Assembly: GCA_963837325.1 (NCBI GenBank)
Contig: CAWIMV010000002.1
Coordinates: forward strand, 124,001-188,000
Length of the DNA: 64,000 nt
Direction of reading: 5' to 3'
DNA from: CAVQKZ01 sp963837325
Lineage (GTDB): Bacteria; Actinomycetota; Actinomycetes; Mycobacteriales; Jatrophihabitantaceae
Part shown: piece by piece, positions 47,531 to 55,477 of the stretch
Layout: each line of letters starts with the position of its first letter
Numbering within the stretch: the stretch's first letter is position 1
Program-made: the position numbers and the translations under genes
Notes under the pieces: model-generated
Seen by the model: the letters and a program-made list of their open reading frames with translations, nothing else
Databases searched by the model: none
Told to the model about the DNA's origin: nothing

Positions 47531-49501
47531 TCAGGATTCGTCGACCGGCCGGGCACCCAGCTGGTCCTGCAACAGCCGCAGCGCCTCGGTCTCGGGATCG
47601 GCGGGGACGGCGGCCGCGCTCGCGGCCTCGCGGGGGTCGGTCTCGTCACGCGGATCCGGCTCGGGCTGGTGCGCGGGCGGACCAGCGGCGACGGGGGTGG
47701 CTGGCTGGCCGCCCATCGCACCGGAGCCGTCGACGGTGACCCGCCACGTGCCACCCACGACCTTCGTCAGCGCCGTGCGCAACATCGACGTGTTGCTCTC
47801 TTCCGACAGCATCTTGGCCAGCGCGGCCGGCGCGGACAGGGTGATCAGGTCGCCGGCCGCCGCGATCACCTGGGCGTTGTCGAGCAATGCCCGCGTGCGT
47901 CGGCTGGACTGCTTGACCACGTCGAGCACCTCGGGCCAGAGCCGGCGCAGCGCGGCCGCATCCAGCTCGCCCGGCTGGCCCGTCGCCGGCGCCACGGCCT
48001 CCGGCGCCGCAACGGCAGGTGCGGGCTCCGCGACCGACGGAGCCGGGGTCGCCTTCGCCCGACCACTGCGGGCGGGCGCGGCCGGCGGCGCCTGCGGCTC
48101 GACGGGCGGAGCCGCGCTTTTCGCCGGCACAGCGACCGCCGCATCCGCAGCCGCCGGCGCCGTCGGCCAGGGCTCGCGGGTCGGCGCGGCTGTGGGCGCT
48201 GCTGGCGGCGCAGACGGCAGAGCCGCTTCGGGCACGGCCAGCTGCTCGGCCGGCGCGCTCGCCGCAACCGGCGCGCTCGCCGCCGGCGATACGGCAACCG
48301 CAGCGGCGTCGCCCATCGAGGACGCGGAGTAGCGCCGTTCAAGCCGCTCCAGACGCTGCAGCAGTGCCGCCGAGTCCGTCGCCGCATCGGGCAGCTGCAT
48401 ACGCGCACACAGCAGTTCGAGCACCAAGCGCGGCGACGTCGTCCCACGCATCTCGATGAGCGCGGTGTGCACGATCTCGGCGTAGCGCGCCACCGTCGCC
48501 CCACCCAAGCGCAACGCCTGCTCGCTCATGTGGGTGACGGCGTCCTGGGGCGCGTCGATGAGCCCACGGGTGGCCGCGTCGGGCACGGCGTCGAGCAGGA
48601 TCAGGTCGCGGAACCGATCGAGCAGGTCGGCCGCGAAGCGCCGCGGGTCGTGGCCGGCCTCGACCACGCGGTCGATCGTCCCGTACACCGCCGCGGCATC
48701 GCCGGCGGCCAGCGCGTCGACCATGTCGTCGATGAGCGCACCGTCGGTGACACCGAGCAGGGCGACGGCGCGGGCATAGGTGACGCCGTCGGGTCCCGCG
48801 CCGGCGAGCAACTGGTCGAGGATGGACAGCGAGTCACGCGCCGAGCCGCCGCCCGCGCGCACCACCAGTGGCAAGACCGCGGGCTCGACGGTCATGCCTT
48901 CGGCCGCGCAGATGGCCTCGAGGTGGACCCGCATCACGCCCGGCGGGATCAACCGGAACGGGTAATGGTGGGTGCGGGAGCGGATCGTCGTCAGCACCTT
49001 GTCGGGCTCGGTCGTGGCGAAGACGAACACGAGGAAGTCCGGCGGTTCCTCGACCAACTTGAGCAGGGCGTTGAAGCCCTGCGTCGTGACCATGTGCGCC
49101 TCGTCGATGATGTAGACCTTGTAGCGGTCGCGCACCGGGGCGAAGAACGCGCGCTCGCGCAGGTCGCGAGCGTCGTCGACCCCACCGTGGCTGGCCGCGT
49201 CGATCTCGATGACGTCGATCGAGCCCGGGCCGTTGGGCGCCAGCTCGATGCAGGAGTCGCAGACGCCGCACGGATCCGGCGTGGGGCCCTGGAGGCAGTT
49301 CAGCGACCGGGCCAGGATCCGGGCGCTGGAGGTCTTACCGCAGCCTCGTGGCCCGCTGAACAGATAGGCATGGTTGATGCGCCCGTTCGCGAGCGCGTGT
49401 TGCAGCGGTTCGGTGACGTGCTCCTGGCCGATGACCTCGGCGAACGTCGCGGACCGGTACTTGCGATACAACGCAAGATTTCCGCCCAAGTTCTCGGTCA
49501 C
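47531..49501 (-). CDS. dnaX: DNA polymerase III subunits gamma and tau
   Basis: Clamp-loader ATPase, 656 aa. Walker A is GPRGCGKTS near residue 50, a zinc module with CGVCDSCIEL is near 78, Walker B IIDEAH near 131, and the sensor-1 segment VFATTEPDKVL near 160. Residues about 385-545 are Ala/Pro-rich (the tau linker), then a short C-terminal domain, as in other actinobacterial DnaX proteins. GTG start at 49501. No slippage heptamer for making gamma is obvious. Next to SRP RNA and tRNA-Ser, as in Mycobacterium. Confidence 0.95.
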   Translation of the reverse strand: MTENLGGNLALYRKYRSATFAEVIGQEHVTEPLQHALANGRINHAYLFSGPRGCGKTSSARILARSLNCLQGPTPDPCGVCDSCIELAPNGPGSIDVIEIDAASHGGVDDARDLRERAFFAPVRDRYKVYIIDEAHMVTTQGFNALLKLVEEPPDFLVFVFATTEPDKVLTTIRSRTHHYPFRLIPPGVMRVHLEAICAAEGMTVEPAVLPLVVRAGGGSARDSLSILDQLLAGAGPDGVTYARAVALLGVTDGALIDDMVDALAAGDAAAVYGTIDRVVEAGHDPRRFAADLLDRFRDLILLDAVPDAATRGLIDAPQDAVTHMSEQALRLGGATVARYAEIVHTALIEMRGTTSPRLVLELLCARMQLPDAATDSAALLQRLERLERRYSASSMGDAAAVAVSPAASAPVAASAPAEQLAVPEAALPSAPPAAPTAAPTREPWPTAPAAADAAVAVPAKSAAPPVEPQAPPAAPARSGRAKATPAPSVAEPAPAVAAPEAVAPATGQPGELDAAALRRLWPEVLDVVKQSSRRTRALLDNAQVIAAAGDLITLSAPAALAKMLSEESNTSMLRTALTKVVGGTWRVTVDGSGAMGGQPATPVAAGPPAHQPEPDPRDETDPREAASAAAVPADPETEALRLLQDQLGARPVDES

Positions 49502-49562
49502 TAGTTGACCCTAACGATCGACACCGACACCCGGCGACCCTAGGCCCGGTCGTCGTGATCTT

Positions 49563-49580
49563 GTTTGCCGCTCGGCAAAA
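49563..49580 (-). terminator. hairpin after the SRP RNA
   Basis: TTTGCC-GCTC-GGCAAA (49564-49579), read on the minus strand as a 6-bp stem directly after the 3' end of the SRP RNA. The flanks are A/T-rich, fitting a terminator. Confidence 0.45.
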
Positions 49581-49584
49581 GGAG

Positions 49585-49673
49585 GACCCCCCGCGCACCC
49601 GCCAGAGCCTGCTTATCCTTGCTGCCTTCCGGCCCTGGGGAGGTTCGTAGGGTGAGCGCCGCACGGGGGGTCG
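49585..49673 (-). ncRNA. ffs: signal recognition particle RNA (small bacterial type)
   Basis: On the minus strand the sequence contains the universal SRP apical motif CAGGGCCGGAAGGCAGCA, which binds Ffh. The 5' GACCCCCCGTGCGG and 3' GTGCGCGGGGGG ends pair to close the hairpin. About 89 nt. The -10 box TAGACT lies at 49681-49686 (minus), placing the start near 49673. Confidence 0.9.
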
Positions 49674-49680
49674 ACGGCCA

Positions 49681-49686
49681 AGTCTA
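49681..49686 (-). promoter_or_regulatory. -10 box (TAGACT) of the SRP RNA gene
   Basis: Read on the minus strand, TAGACT lies about 8 bases before the paired 5' end of the SRP RNA. No good -35 is visible. Confidence 0.45.
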
Positions 49687-49722
49687 CGGGAGGGCGTGGT
49701 CGGCTGCGCGCGTCGCTGCCCG

Positions 49723-49728
49723 TATCCT
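49723..49728 (+). promoter_or_regulatory. -10 box (TATCCT) of tRNA-Ser
   Basis: TATCCT ends 7 bases before the first base of the tRNA, so the primary transcript would have almost no 5' leader. Confidence 0.45.
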
Positions 49729-49735
49729 CGTCGGC

Positions 49736-49823
49736 GGAGGATTCGCCTAGTGGCCTATGGCGCTCGCTTGGAAAGCGGGTTGGGAGCAATCCCTCAGGGG
49801 TTCAAATCCCCTATCCTCCGCCA
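49736..49823 (+). tRNA. tRNA-Ser (anticodon GGA)
   Basis: An 88-base class II tRNA with a long variable arm. The acceptor stem is GGAGGAT (49736-49742) with ATCCTCC (49813-49819), then discriminator G and an encoded CCA (49821-49823). The anticodon loop is TTGGAAA, giving anticodon GGA, which reads UCC and UCU. The T arm is GGGGTTCAAATCCCC. Confidence 0.95.
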
Positions 49824-51049
49824 ACTTTCTCGCGGCCCCGCTCTGCGCCTACGGGTGTGAGCGGGACCGCGAGCAACGGGAACACCGCCACTACGGCGAA
49901 GCCGAGCCCGTACCGCGAGTCGCCGATGATCCCGGCCAGCATCGGCGCGGCCACGATGGCAGCGACGTTCTGCAGCGTGTTCTGCACGCCGAGCGCGCGT
50001 CCCGACCACTCGGTGCCGGCCAGCTCGGCGACAGCGGTGTAGCCCAGGCCGTTGTCGGCGACGGTGATCACCGCCCCCAGCGCGAAACCGGCGATGATCC
50101 ACACCGCGTGCAACGCCGCGCCGAGCGCCAGCAACCCCATGAGCGCCGCGCTGAGTACCGCGAGCTGGCGCATCGGGGTCAGCCGGCTGCCGACGTGATC
50201 TGACCAAATCCCACTGGCAATACGGCCGGCTGCACCAGCAAGCTGAAACCCGAACACGAGCCGACCAGCCGCAGCCACATCCCAGTGCCGCTCGCCGACG
50301 AGGTAGACGAGTGTGAACGTGGCCACTGCGAACTGCGGCAGCACGAGCAGGGAACTCGCGAGGTGGATGCGCCCCAGCTGCCAAGAGCCTCGATACGGCG
50401 AGGCCGCGCGCGGCCTCTCCGGATCCCGAGTTGGCCGCACCGGGTCGGCGGCGAGCACGAGGACGGCGGCCGCAGCCGTCGCGCACAATGCCGCCGGGAA
50501 CAGCAGCGCGGTGTGCGCGCCATGTGCGCGGCCCAGCGGCGGCAGGGCGAGCGCCGCGATCGCGACTCCCAGCGGCTGCGCGGTCTGCCGGATGCCCATC
50601 GCCAGCCCGCGCTCGGTCACGGGGAACCAGCCCATCACCATCCGGCCACTGGCCGCGTTGACCGAGGCCCCCGCGGCGCCGGCCAGCACAAGCAGCAGGG
50701 CCAGCGCGAACGCACCGTGCGCTGCGGCAGCGACACCGAGCAGGAGCGCAGCCGCACCGACGCCGGATGAGATGACGATCCGTTCGCCGTGCCGATCGGC
50801 GGCGGCGCCCCATGCGATCAAGGTGAGCAACAGTCCGACCATGGGCGCCGAGACGATGACGCTCGCGCCGAGCAGGCTCAAGTGGTCGTCACTGCGCAGC
50901 GCCGGGATCAGCATCGGGATGCCGTAGAGAAAGCTGCACGTCGCGGCCTGGGCCAGCGTGCCGGTCGCGAGGATGACCCACCGCCGCCGCCCGTTCGCCA
51001 CAGGTGCCAGCCTAGCCCGACGTCTCAGTAAGCAGGACTGAAATCTCAC
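49811..51049 (-). CDS. MFS transporter
   Basis: Major facilitator superfamily protein, 412 aa, about 12 hydrophobic helices in two six-helix halves with a central loop near 205-225. The MFS signature between helices 2 and 3 is AAADRHGERIV near 82. The substrate is not readable. The GTG start 51049 overlaps the hydrolase stop as GTGA; GTG 51001 would remove a basic 16-residue extension. Its stop (49811-49813) lies inside the acceptor stem of tRNA-Ser on the other strand, so the two genes overlap by 13 bases. Confidence 0.82.
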   Translation of the reverse strand: MRFQSCLLRRRARLAPVANGRRRWVILATGTLAQAATCSFLYGIPMLIPALRSDDHLSLLGASVIVSAPMVGLLLTLIAWGAAADRHGERIVISSGVGAAALLLGVAAAAHGAFALALLLVLAGAAGASVNAASGRMVMGWFPVTERGLAMGIRQTAQPLGVAIAALALPPLGRAHGAHTALLFPAALCATAAAAVLVLAADPVRPTRDPERPRAASPYRGSWQLGRIHLASSLLVLPQFAVATFTLVYLVGERHWDVAAAGRLVFGFQLAGAAGRIASGIWSDHVGSRLTPMRQLAVLSAALMGLLALGAALHAVWIIAGFALGAVITVADNGLGYTAVAELAGTEWSGRALGVQNTLQNVAAIVAAPMLAGIIGDSRYGLGFAVVAVFPLLAVPLTPVGAERGREKVGGG

Positions 51050-51948
51050 ATGCCGGAATCAAGGTCGAGAACGAATTCGGCCACCGCGGCCGCGAACCGT
51101 TCGGCGTTGCGCCGATGGGGTTCGTGACCGCGTCCGGGGTACACCTCCAGGCGGCTGCCGGGCAGGTGCGCCCGAGCCGCATGCGCGTGCGCGATCGGGA
51201 TCACTCCGTCACCCTCCGACCACACCAGCAGCGTCGGCACGTGCTCGGCCAGATACTGCATCTCGATGAACGACCCCCGCTGCCCCGACGGCGCGATCAC
51301 CCCACGCAAGGCAGCGAAGAAGGCCGCTCGCCCGTCCGCACTGTCCAACGCTCGACGGGTGCGGCGCAGGTTGGCCACGTTGTCCGGCGTCAGCCGCAGC
51401 GCCCGGTGCAGTTCTGGTCGGCCGTAGACCCGGATCAGCCGAGGGCGCAACACCGCGCCCAGCACCAGCGGTGCTCCGGGCAGGGCCGCCGCCCTGAGCA
51501 CCGGATGCACTTCGCGCCCCAGCCCACCGGCTGACACGAGGATCAAGCGCTCAACCCGCTGCGGATGGTGGTAACCGAAGTGCACGGCGATCGCGCCGCC
51601 GAGCGAGTGGCCGCCCACCGCGGCGCGCTCGATACCAACCGCCACGAAGAACCCTTCCAGTGAGGCGGCGAAATCGTCGAGCAGGTAGCGCCCCGGAGGG
51701 TGGTCGGACTGCCCGTGGCCGAGCAGGTCGAGGGCAAGCACCCGCACTCCGCGCGCGGCCAGGGGTTCGATCGCGCGGTCCCACGTGTCGCTGTCGGACG
51801 CCAGTCCGTGGATGAGCACGACGACCGGACCGTCCGCAGGTCCGGCCTCCTGGTAACTGAGCCGATGCCCGGCGGCGACGACCGACTTGCGCTGCACCGA
51901 CACGTCGCGACGGTACGGCAGCCGCGAGCAGCCGGTGTCGGAGCGCAA
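51046..51948 (-). CDS. alpha/beta hydrolase
   Basis: Alpha/beta hydrolase of the haloperoxidase/esterase type, 300 aa. The oxyanion segment is VVVLIHGLASDSDTW near residue 42, the nucleophile Ser is in GGHSLGGAIAVHFGYH near 113, the acid Asp is in WSEGDGVIPIAHAH near 247, and the His is in GRGHEPHRRNAERF near 274. GTG 51903 (VSVQRK) is an alternative start. It is co-translated with the MFS transporter (GTGA overlap) and divergent from the topoisomerase gene. Specific ester substrate unknown. Confidence 0.87.
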   Translation of the reverse strand: MRSDTGCSRLPYRRDVSVQRKSVVAAGHRLSYQEAGPADGPVVVLIHGLASDSDTWDRAIEPLAARGVRVLALDLLGHGQSDHPPGRYLLDDFAASLEGFFVAVGIERAAVGGHSLGGAIAVHFGYHHPQRVERLILVSAGGLGREVHPVLRAAALPGAPLVLGAVLRPRLIRVYGRPELHRALRLTPDNVANLRRTRRALDSADGRAAFFAALRGVIAPSGQRGSFIEMQYLAEHVPTLLVWSEGDGVIPIAHAHAARAHLPGSRLEVYPGRGHEPHRRNAERFAAAVAEFVLDLDSGM

Positions 51949-52010
51949 CCCGGCGGGTAGGACGGCGCCCGTACGGGCATGCTGCCCGGGGACGAGAGGA
52001 ACAGGTACCG

Positions 52011-53078
52011 GTGGCCAACCCTGACAAAGCGACCATTGCTGCGATCAGCGAGCTGTACGAGGACACCCAGCGGTGCGCCGAGTCGGCCGGCTTGGTGTAC
52101 GTGGCAACGGACGAGCCGGGCATTGCCCGAGTGCGGCGCGGGCGTGGGTTCAGCTATCGCGCGATCGACGGACGCAGCATCGACGCAGCTGACGTGCGGC
52201 AACGCATTACCGAAATGGCGATTCCCCCGGCCTGGCGCAACGTATGGATCTGCCCCTCGCCGGACGGGCACATCCTCGCGACCGGGGAGGACGACCGCGG
52301 CCGCAAGCAGTACCTGTACCACCCGAAATGGCGTGCGCTGCGCGACTTGCTGAACTCTTACCGACTGATCGTCGTCGCCGATCAGCTGCCGAAGATCCGC
52401 ACCCATGTGAGCACCCAGCTGCGTCGCCGGTCCTTCGATCGCGACCGCGTGCTCGCCGCCATGATCCGCATCGTCGACTCATCGGGTATCCGGATCGGCA
52501 GCGAGATCTACGCTGAGGAGAACGAGAGCTTCGGCCTGTCCACCCTGACCCGACGGCACGCCGTGGTGCGCGGTAGCCGGGTCGAGTTCGACTTTCCGGC
52601 CAAGTCGGGCAAGCGCGCCCGCATCGAACTGCGCGATCCCCAAGTGGCCAGTGTTGTGCGGCAGTTGGTCGAGCAGCGGCGCCGGCGGCTGTTCACCGTC
52701 GACGGCAAACCGATCGACGCCGCCGAGGTCAACGAGCGGCTGCACGAGCTGACTGGCGAGCACATCACGGCGAAGGATTTCCGGACCTGGCGGGGCACCC
52801 GCATCGCGTTCAACTATCTACGCGACCACCGTGACCAGGAGCCGGACGCGGCGGTCGTCGCCGCGACCGATCTGGCGGCGACAGAACTGCGCAACACCCG
52901 GGCGGTGGCGCGAGACCACTACATCCATCCGCATCTGCTACAGACGTTCACGGCGGGCACGTTCGGCGACTACCTGAAGGCGGCCCGGCGACGGCCGAAC
53001 CCGTTGCTGGAGCGGGACGAACAGTCGTTGCAGGCGTTCCTCGGTGTCCTGCTGGCTCACGAATACCGCAATAGTTGA
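52011..53078 (+). CDS. DNA topoisomerase IB
   Basis: Type IB (eukaryote/poxvirus-like) topoisomerase relaxing supercoils through a 3'-phosphotyrosine intermediate, 355 aa. The N-terminal domain carries FSYRAIDGR and the IPPAWRNVWICPSPDGHILA motif near 73. Catalytic residues are in SGIRIGSEIYAEENESFGL near 158 (Arg and surroundings), the KDFRTWRGT segment near 257 with the second Arg, and the nucleophile Tyr 304 in ARDHYIHPHLL. Start GTG with GAGAGGA upstream. Stand-alone gene, convergent with a small hypothetical. Confidence 0.9.
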   Translation: MANPDKATIAAISELYEDTQRCAESAGLVYVATDEPGIARVRRGRGFSYRAIDGRSIDAADVRQRITEMAIPPAWRNVWICPSPDGHILATGEDDRGRKQYLYHPKWRALRDLLNSYRLIVVADQLPKIRTHVSTQLRRRSFDRDRVLAAMIRIVDSSGIRIGSEIYAEENESFGLSTLTRRHAVVRGSRVEFDFPAKSGKRARIELRDPQVASVVRQLVEQRRRRLFTVDGKPIDAAEVNERLHELTGEHITAKDFRTWRGTRIAFNYLRDHRDQEPDAAVVAATDLAATELRNTRAVARDHYIHPHLLQTFTAGTFGDYLKAARRRPNPLLERDEQSLQAFLGVLLAHEYRNS

Positions 53079-53091
53079 ACCCGGCTACCGC

Positions 53092-53421
53092 TCAGGCGGC
53101 CTCGGTGCTGCGTTTGCTGCCCTTCGCCCTTGGTTCGGGCGGTGATTCGGGTGCGGCCTCGTCAGGTGCGACCGGCGCCGGCTCGGCTCCGGCGGCTTCG
53201 CGGGCGGCAGCACGTCGGGCGTCGGCAATCACGCCGGCGTCCAGACCGAGGATCGCGAGCAGTAGCCGACAGTCATCGACGTCATGAGAGCTGGCGGCGA
53301 CGACCCGCACTGCCTTGCGCTGCCAATCGGAATGCAGTTCCTCATCGGCTTCCATGCGGGCCACGTCGGTCGCCGAAATCGGCGTCCCGTCCATCGCCAT
53401 AGCCCCGATCCGTCCAGTCAT
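53092..53421 (-). CDS. small hypothetical acidic protein
   Basis: 109 aa from ATG 53421. The N-terminal half (DGTPISATDVARMEADEELHSDWQ) is helical and acidic, the middle has a DCRLLLAILGLDAGVIADARR segment, and the tail (about 75-109) is a Pro/Ala/Glu/Lys low-complexity end. No signal peptide or known motif. I do not recognise the family. Convergent with topoisomerase IB and upstream of nothing in the same direction. Confidence 0.55.
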   Translation of the reverse strand: MTGRIGAMAMDGTPISATDVARMEADEELHSDWQRKAVRVVAASSHDVDDCRLLLAILGLDAGVIADARRAAAREAAGAEPAPVAPDEAAPESPPEPRAKGSKRSTEAA

Positions 53422-53480
53422 GGGACGACTGTTCCCCGATCGGTGAAACTTCAAACGGTGCCGCCGAGGCGCCAGCGGCG

Positions 53481-53930
53481 TCAGTCGGGGGGCAGCTGAG
53501 CGACTGAGGTGAAGAATTCGTCGATCTGCTTCACGACGGCCGCGAAGTCGTCGAAATCGACCGGCTTGGTGACGTAGATGTTGGCATGCAGGTCGTAGCT
53601 CTTGGTGATGTCCTCGACGGCCATCGACGTGGTGAGCACAACCACCGGGATCCGCCGCAGCGACTCGTCGGACTTCAGCTCAGCCAGCACCTCATGCCCT
53701 GACATCCGCGGCAGGTTCAGGTCGAGCAGGATCAGGTCGGGGCGGTGAGCGTCGGCGTAGCCGTCGGTCTTGCGCAGGTAGGCCATCGCCTCGACACCGT
53801 CGCTGACCACGTCGAGATGGGTGGTCAACCGCCCGGCGCGCAGCGCTTCCTGGGCGATCAGGACGTCCCCCGGATCGTCCTCGACGAGCAGGACGCCGAG
53901 CGAGAGCTCGTCGGGCCGGGCAGCGGTCAC
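53481..53930 (-). CDS. single-domain response regulator (Rcp1-like)
   Basis: 149-residue receiver domain without output domain. The acidic pair is VEDDPGD near 17, the phospho-acceptor Asp 70 is in LILLDLNLPRMSG, Thr is in VVLTTS near 98 and Lys in VTKPVDFDDF near 120. The LRKTDGYADAHRPDLILLDLNLPRMSGHEVL type insert is characteristic of Rcp1-like regulators paired with phytochrome-like or SpoIIE-type kinases. Last gene of a three-gene operon; GTG 53930 overlaps the kinase stop as GTGA. A second-messenger or protein-binding role is inferred. Confidence 0.88.
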   Translation of the reverse strand: MTAARPDELSLGVLLVEDDPGDVLIAQEALRAGRLTTHLDVVSDGVEAMAYLRKTDGYADAHRPDLILLDLNLPRMSGHEVLAELKSDESLRRIPVVVLTTSMAVEDITKSYDLHANIYVTKPVDFDDFAAVVKQIDEFFTSVAQLPPD

Positions 53931-55477
53931 GTCTGGGCCTCTTCCGGGAGTGTGAAACGGAACGTAGCACCTGCGGCGCCGGAGTCGGAATCGAGCCAGA
54001 TCCGGCCGCCGTGGTACTCGACGATCTTGCGACACAGCGCCAAACCGATGCCGGTGCCCCCATACTCGTCGCGCAGGTGCAGCCGCTGGAATATGGCGAA
54101 GATCCGTTCGGCGTACTGGGGCGCGATGCCGATGCCGTTGTCGGCGACCGCGAACAACCAACCCTCGTCCGCAGGTTCGGCCGAGACCACCACCTGGGGC
54201 GGCGCCGCGCCGCGGTACTTCACGGCGTTGCCGACGAGGTTGGCCAGCAGCGCGGCGAGCAGGGCGGGAGCGCCTCGGACCGTCGGCAGGTCCGCGTACC
54301 TGATGACCGCACCAGCGGCCGCGATCTCGTCGCGCAGCTCTGCCGTGACGCTTTCCATCACCGAATTCAGATCGACCGCGACGAATCCTTCGGTCGTGCG
54401 CCCCACTCGTGAGAAGGCGAGCAGGTCGTTGATGAGGGCCTGCATCCGCTTCGCGCCGTCGACTGCGAAGTCGATGTACTGCCGGGCCTTGTCGTCTAGT
54501 TGCGGGCCGTACTGCCGCTCGAGCAGTTGACAGAAGTTGGAGACCTTGCGCAGCGGTTCGGACAGGTCGTGGGAGGCCACGTACGCGAACTGCTCCAGGT
54601 CGTCGTTGGACCGGCTCAGCTCCGCGCTGCGGGCGATCAGGTCCTGCGCCGCCGTCTCGGCCCGTTCGAGTTCCTCGGCGACGCGATGGCGCAGGGATTC
54701 GACGTCTTGTGCGAGGTGCACGAACTCCGGCGGCCCGGAGGCCGCGACCGGCCGGCGCAAATCACCGTCGGCCAGCTCGCGGGTCTGCGTGGCCAGCCGG
54801 TCGACCGGACCCAGCACCCACCGGTGCAGCCCGCGCCACAGCAGGTACCCGGCCGCACCGATGAGCACCGCCGCGATGGAAAGCGCGACGAACGCCAGTA
54901 CCTTGGCGTGCTCGCGAGCCTCCTGTGCGCCGACGCTCAGGGCACGGACGGACGCGTTCAGCGTGGCGGCCCGGGCCCGGATGCGGTCGAAGCGGGCCTT
55001 GCCGTCCTGGCTGTCGACCGCGCTGATGGCACGCGGATCCTTGGATCGCACGAGCGCGATGAGGGGTTCGGCGGTGCGGGCGCGCCATTCGTCGGCTGCC
55101 CGTTCGAAGTCGGCCAGTTGACCCAAGGGCCGCGAATGGGCGTGCAGGTCGTAGCGGAGGTGCCGCGTGTCAGCCGTCTCATTGCGGCGGTACTGCTGGT
55201 ACGGCTGCAGGGACTCCTCGCGGCCGCTGAGGACATAGCCGCGGATCCCGGTCTCCTGATTCACCAAGTCGGCGAGCAGGTCCTGGCTCGTCGACTGGGC
55301 CGGCACCCAGCGGTCGATGACCTCTTGACCGCGGCGGGCGAAGTAGACCAGCGAGATCGTCGTGATGGCCGTCAGGAGCACCAACAGCAAGGCCAACAAG
55401 GTGAATGCCGCGGCCACCCGCCGCCGCAGGCTCCAGCCGCGCACCGCCGGAAGCGTGCGTAGCTGCGCCGGGCTCAT
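53927..55477 (-). CDS. sensor histidine kinase with CHASE3-type sensor and HAMP domain
   Basis: 516-residue membrane kinase. Two membrane helices (about 23-48 and 188-210) enclose an extracellular helical domain with TGIRGYVLSGREESLQPYQQYR near 80, which fits CHASE3. A HAMP domain follows (about 211-270), then coiled coil and HisKA with the phospho-His in YVASHDLSEPLRKVSNF near 310, and a HATPase_c domain (N box NLVGNAVKYRGAA near 415, G1 ADNGIGIAPQ near 445, G2 YGGTGIGLALCRKI near 475). ATG 55477 overlaps the stop of the phosphatase gene. It probably phosphorylates both the upstream and downstream receivers. Confidence 0.92.
   Translation of the reverse strand: MSPAQLRTLPAVRGWSLRRRVAAAFTLLALLLVLLTAITTISLVYFARRGQEVIDRWVPAQSTSQDLLADLVNQETGIRGYVLSGREESLQPYQQYRRNETADTRHLRYDLHAHSRPLGQLADFERAADEWRARTAEPLIALVRSKDPRAISAVDSQDGKARFDRIRARAATLNASVRALSVGAQEAREHAKVLAFVALSIAAVLIGAAGYLLWRGLHRWVLGPVDRLATQTRELADGDLRRPVAASGPPEFVHLAQDVESLRHRVAEELERAETAAQDLIARSAELSRSNDDLEQFAYVASHDLSEPLRKVSNFCQLLERQYGPQLDDKARQYIDFAVDGAKRMQALINDLLAFSRVGRTTEGFVAVDLNSVMESVTAELRDEIAAAGAVIRYADLPTVRGAPALLAALLANLVGNAVKYRGAAPPQVVVSAEPADEGWLFAVADNGIGIAPQYAERIFAIFQRLHLRDEYGGTGIGLALCRKIVEYHGGRIWLDSDSGAAGATFRFTLPEEAQT

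Noticed and set aside
47513..49504. A 663-codon open frame antisense to dnaX
   Set aside because: DnaX is fully supported by Walker motifs; the antisense frame is Arg/His/Gly-rich shadow.
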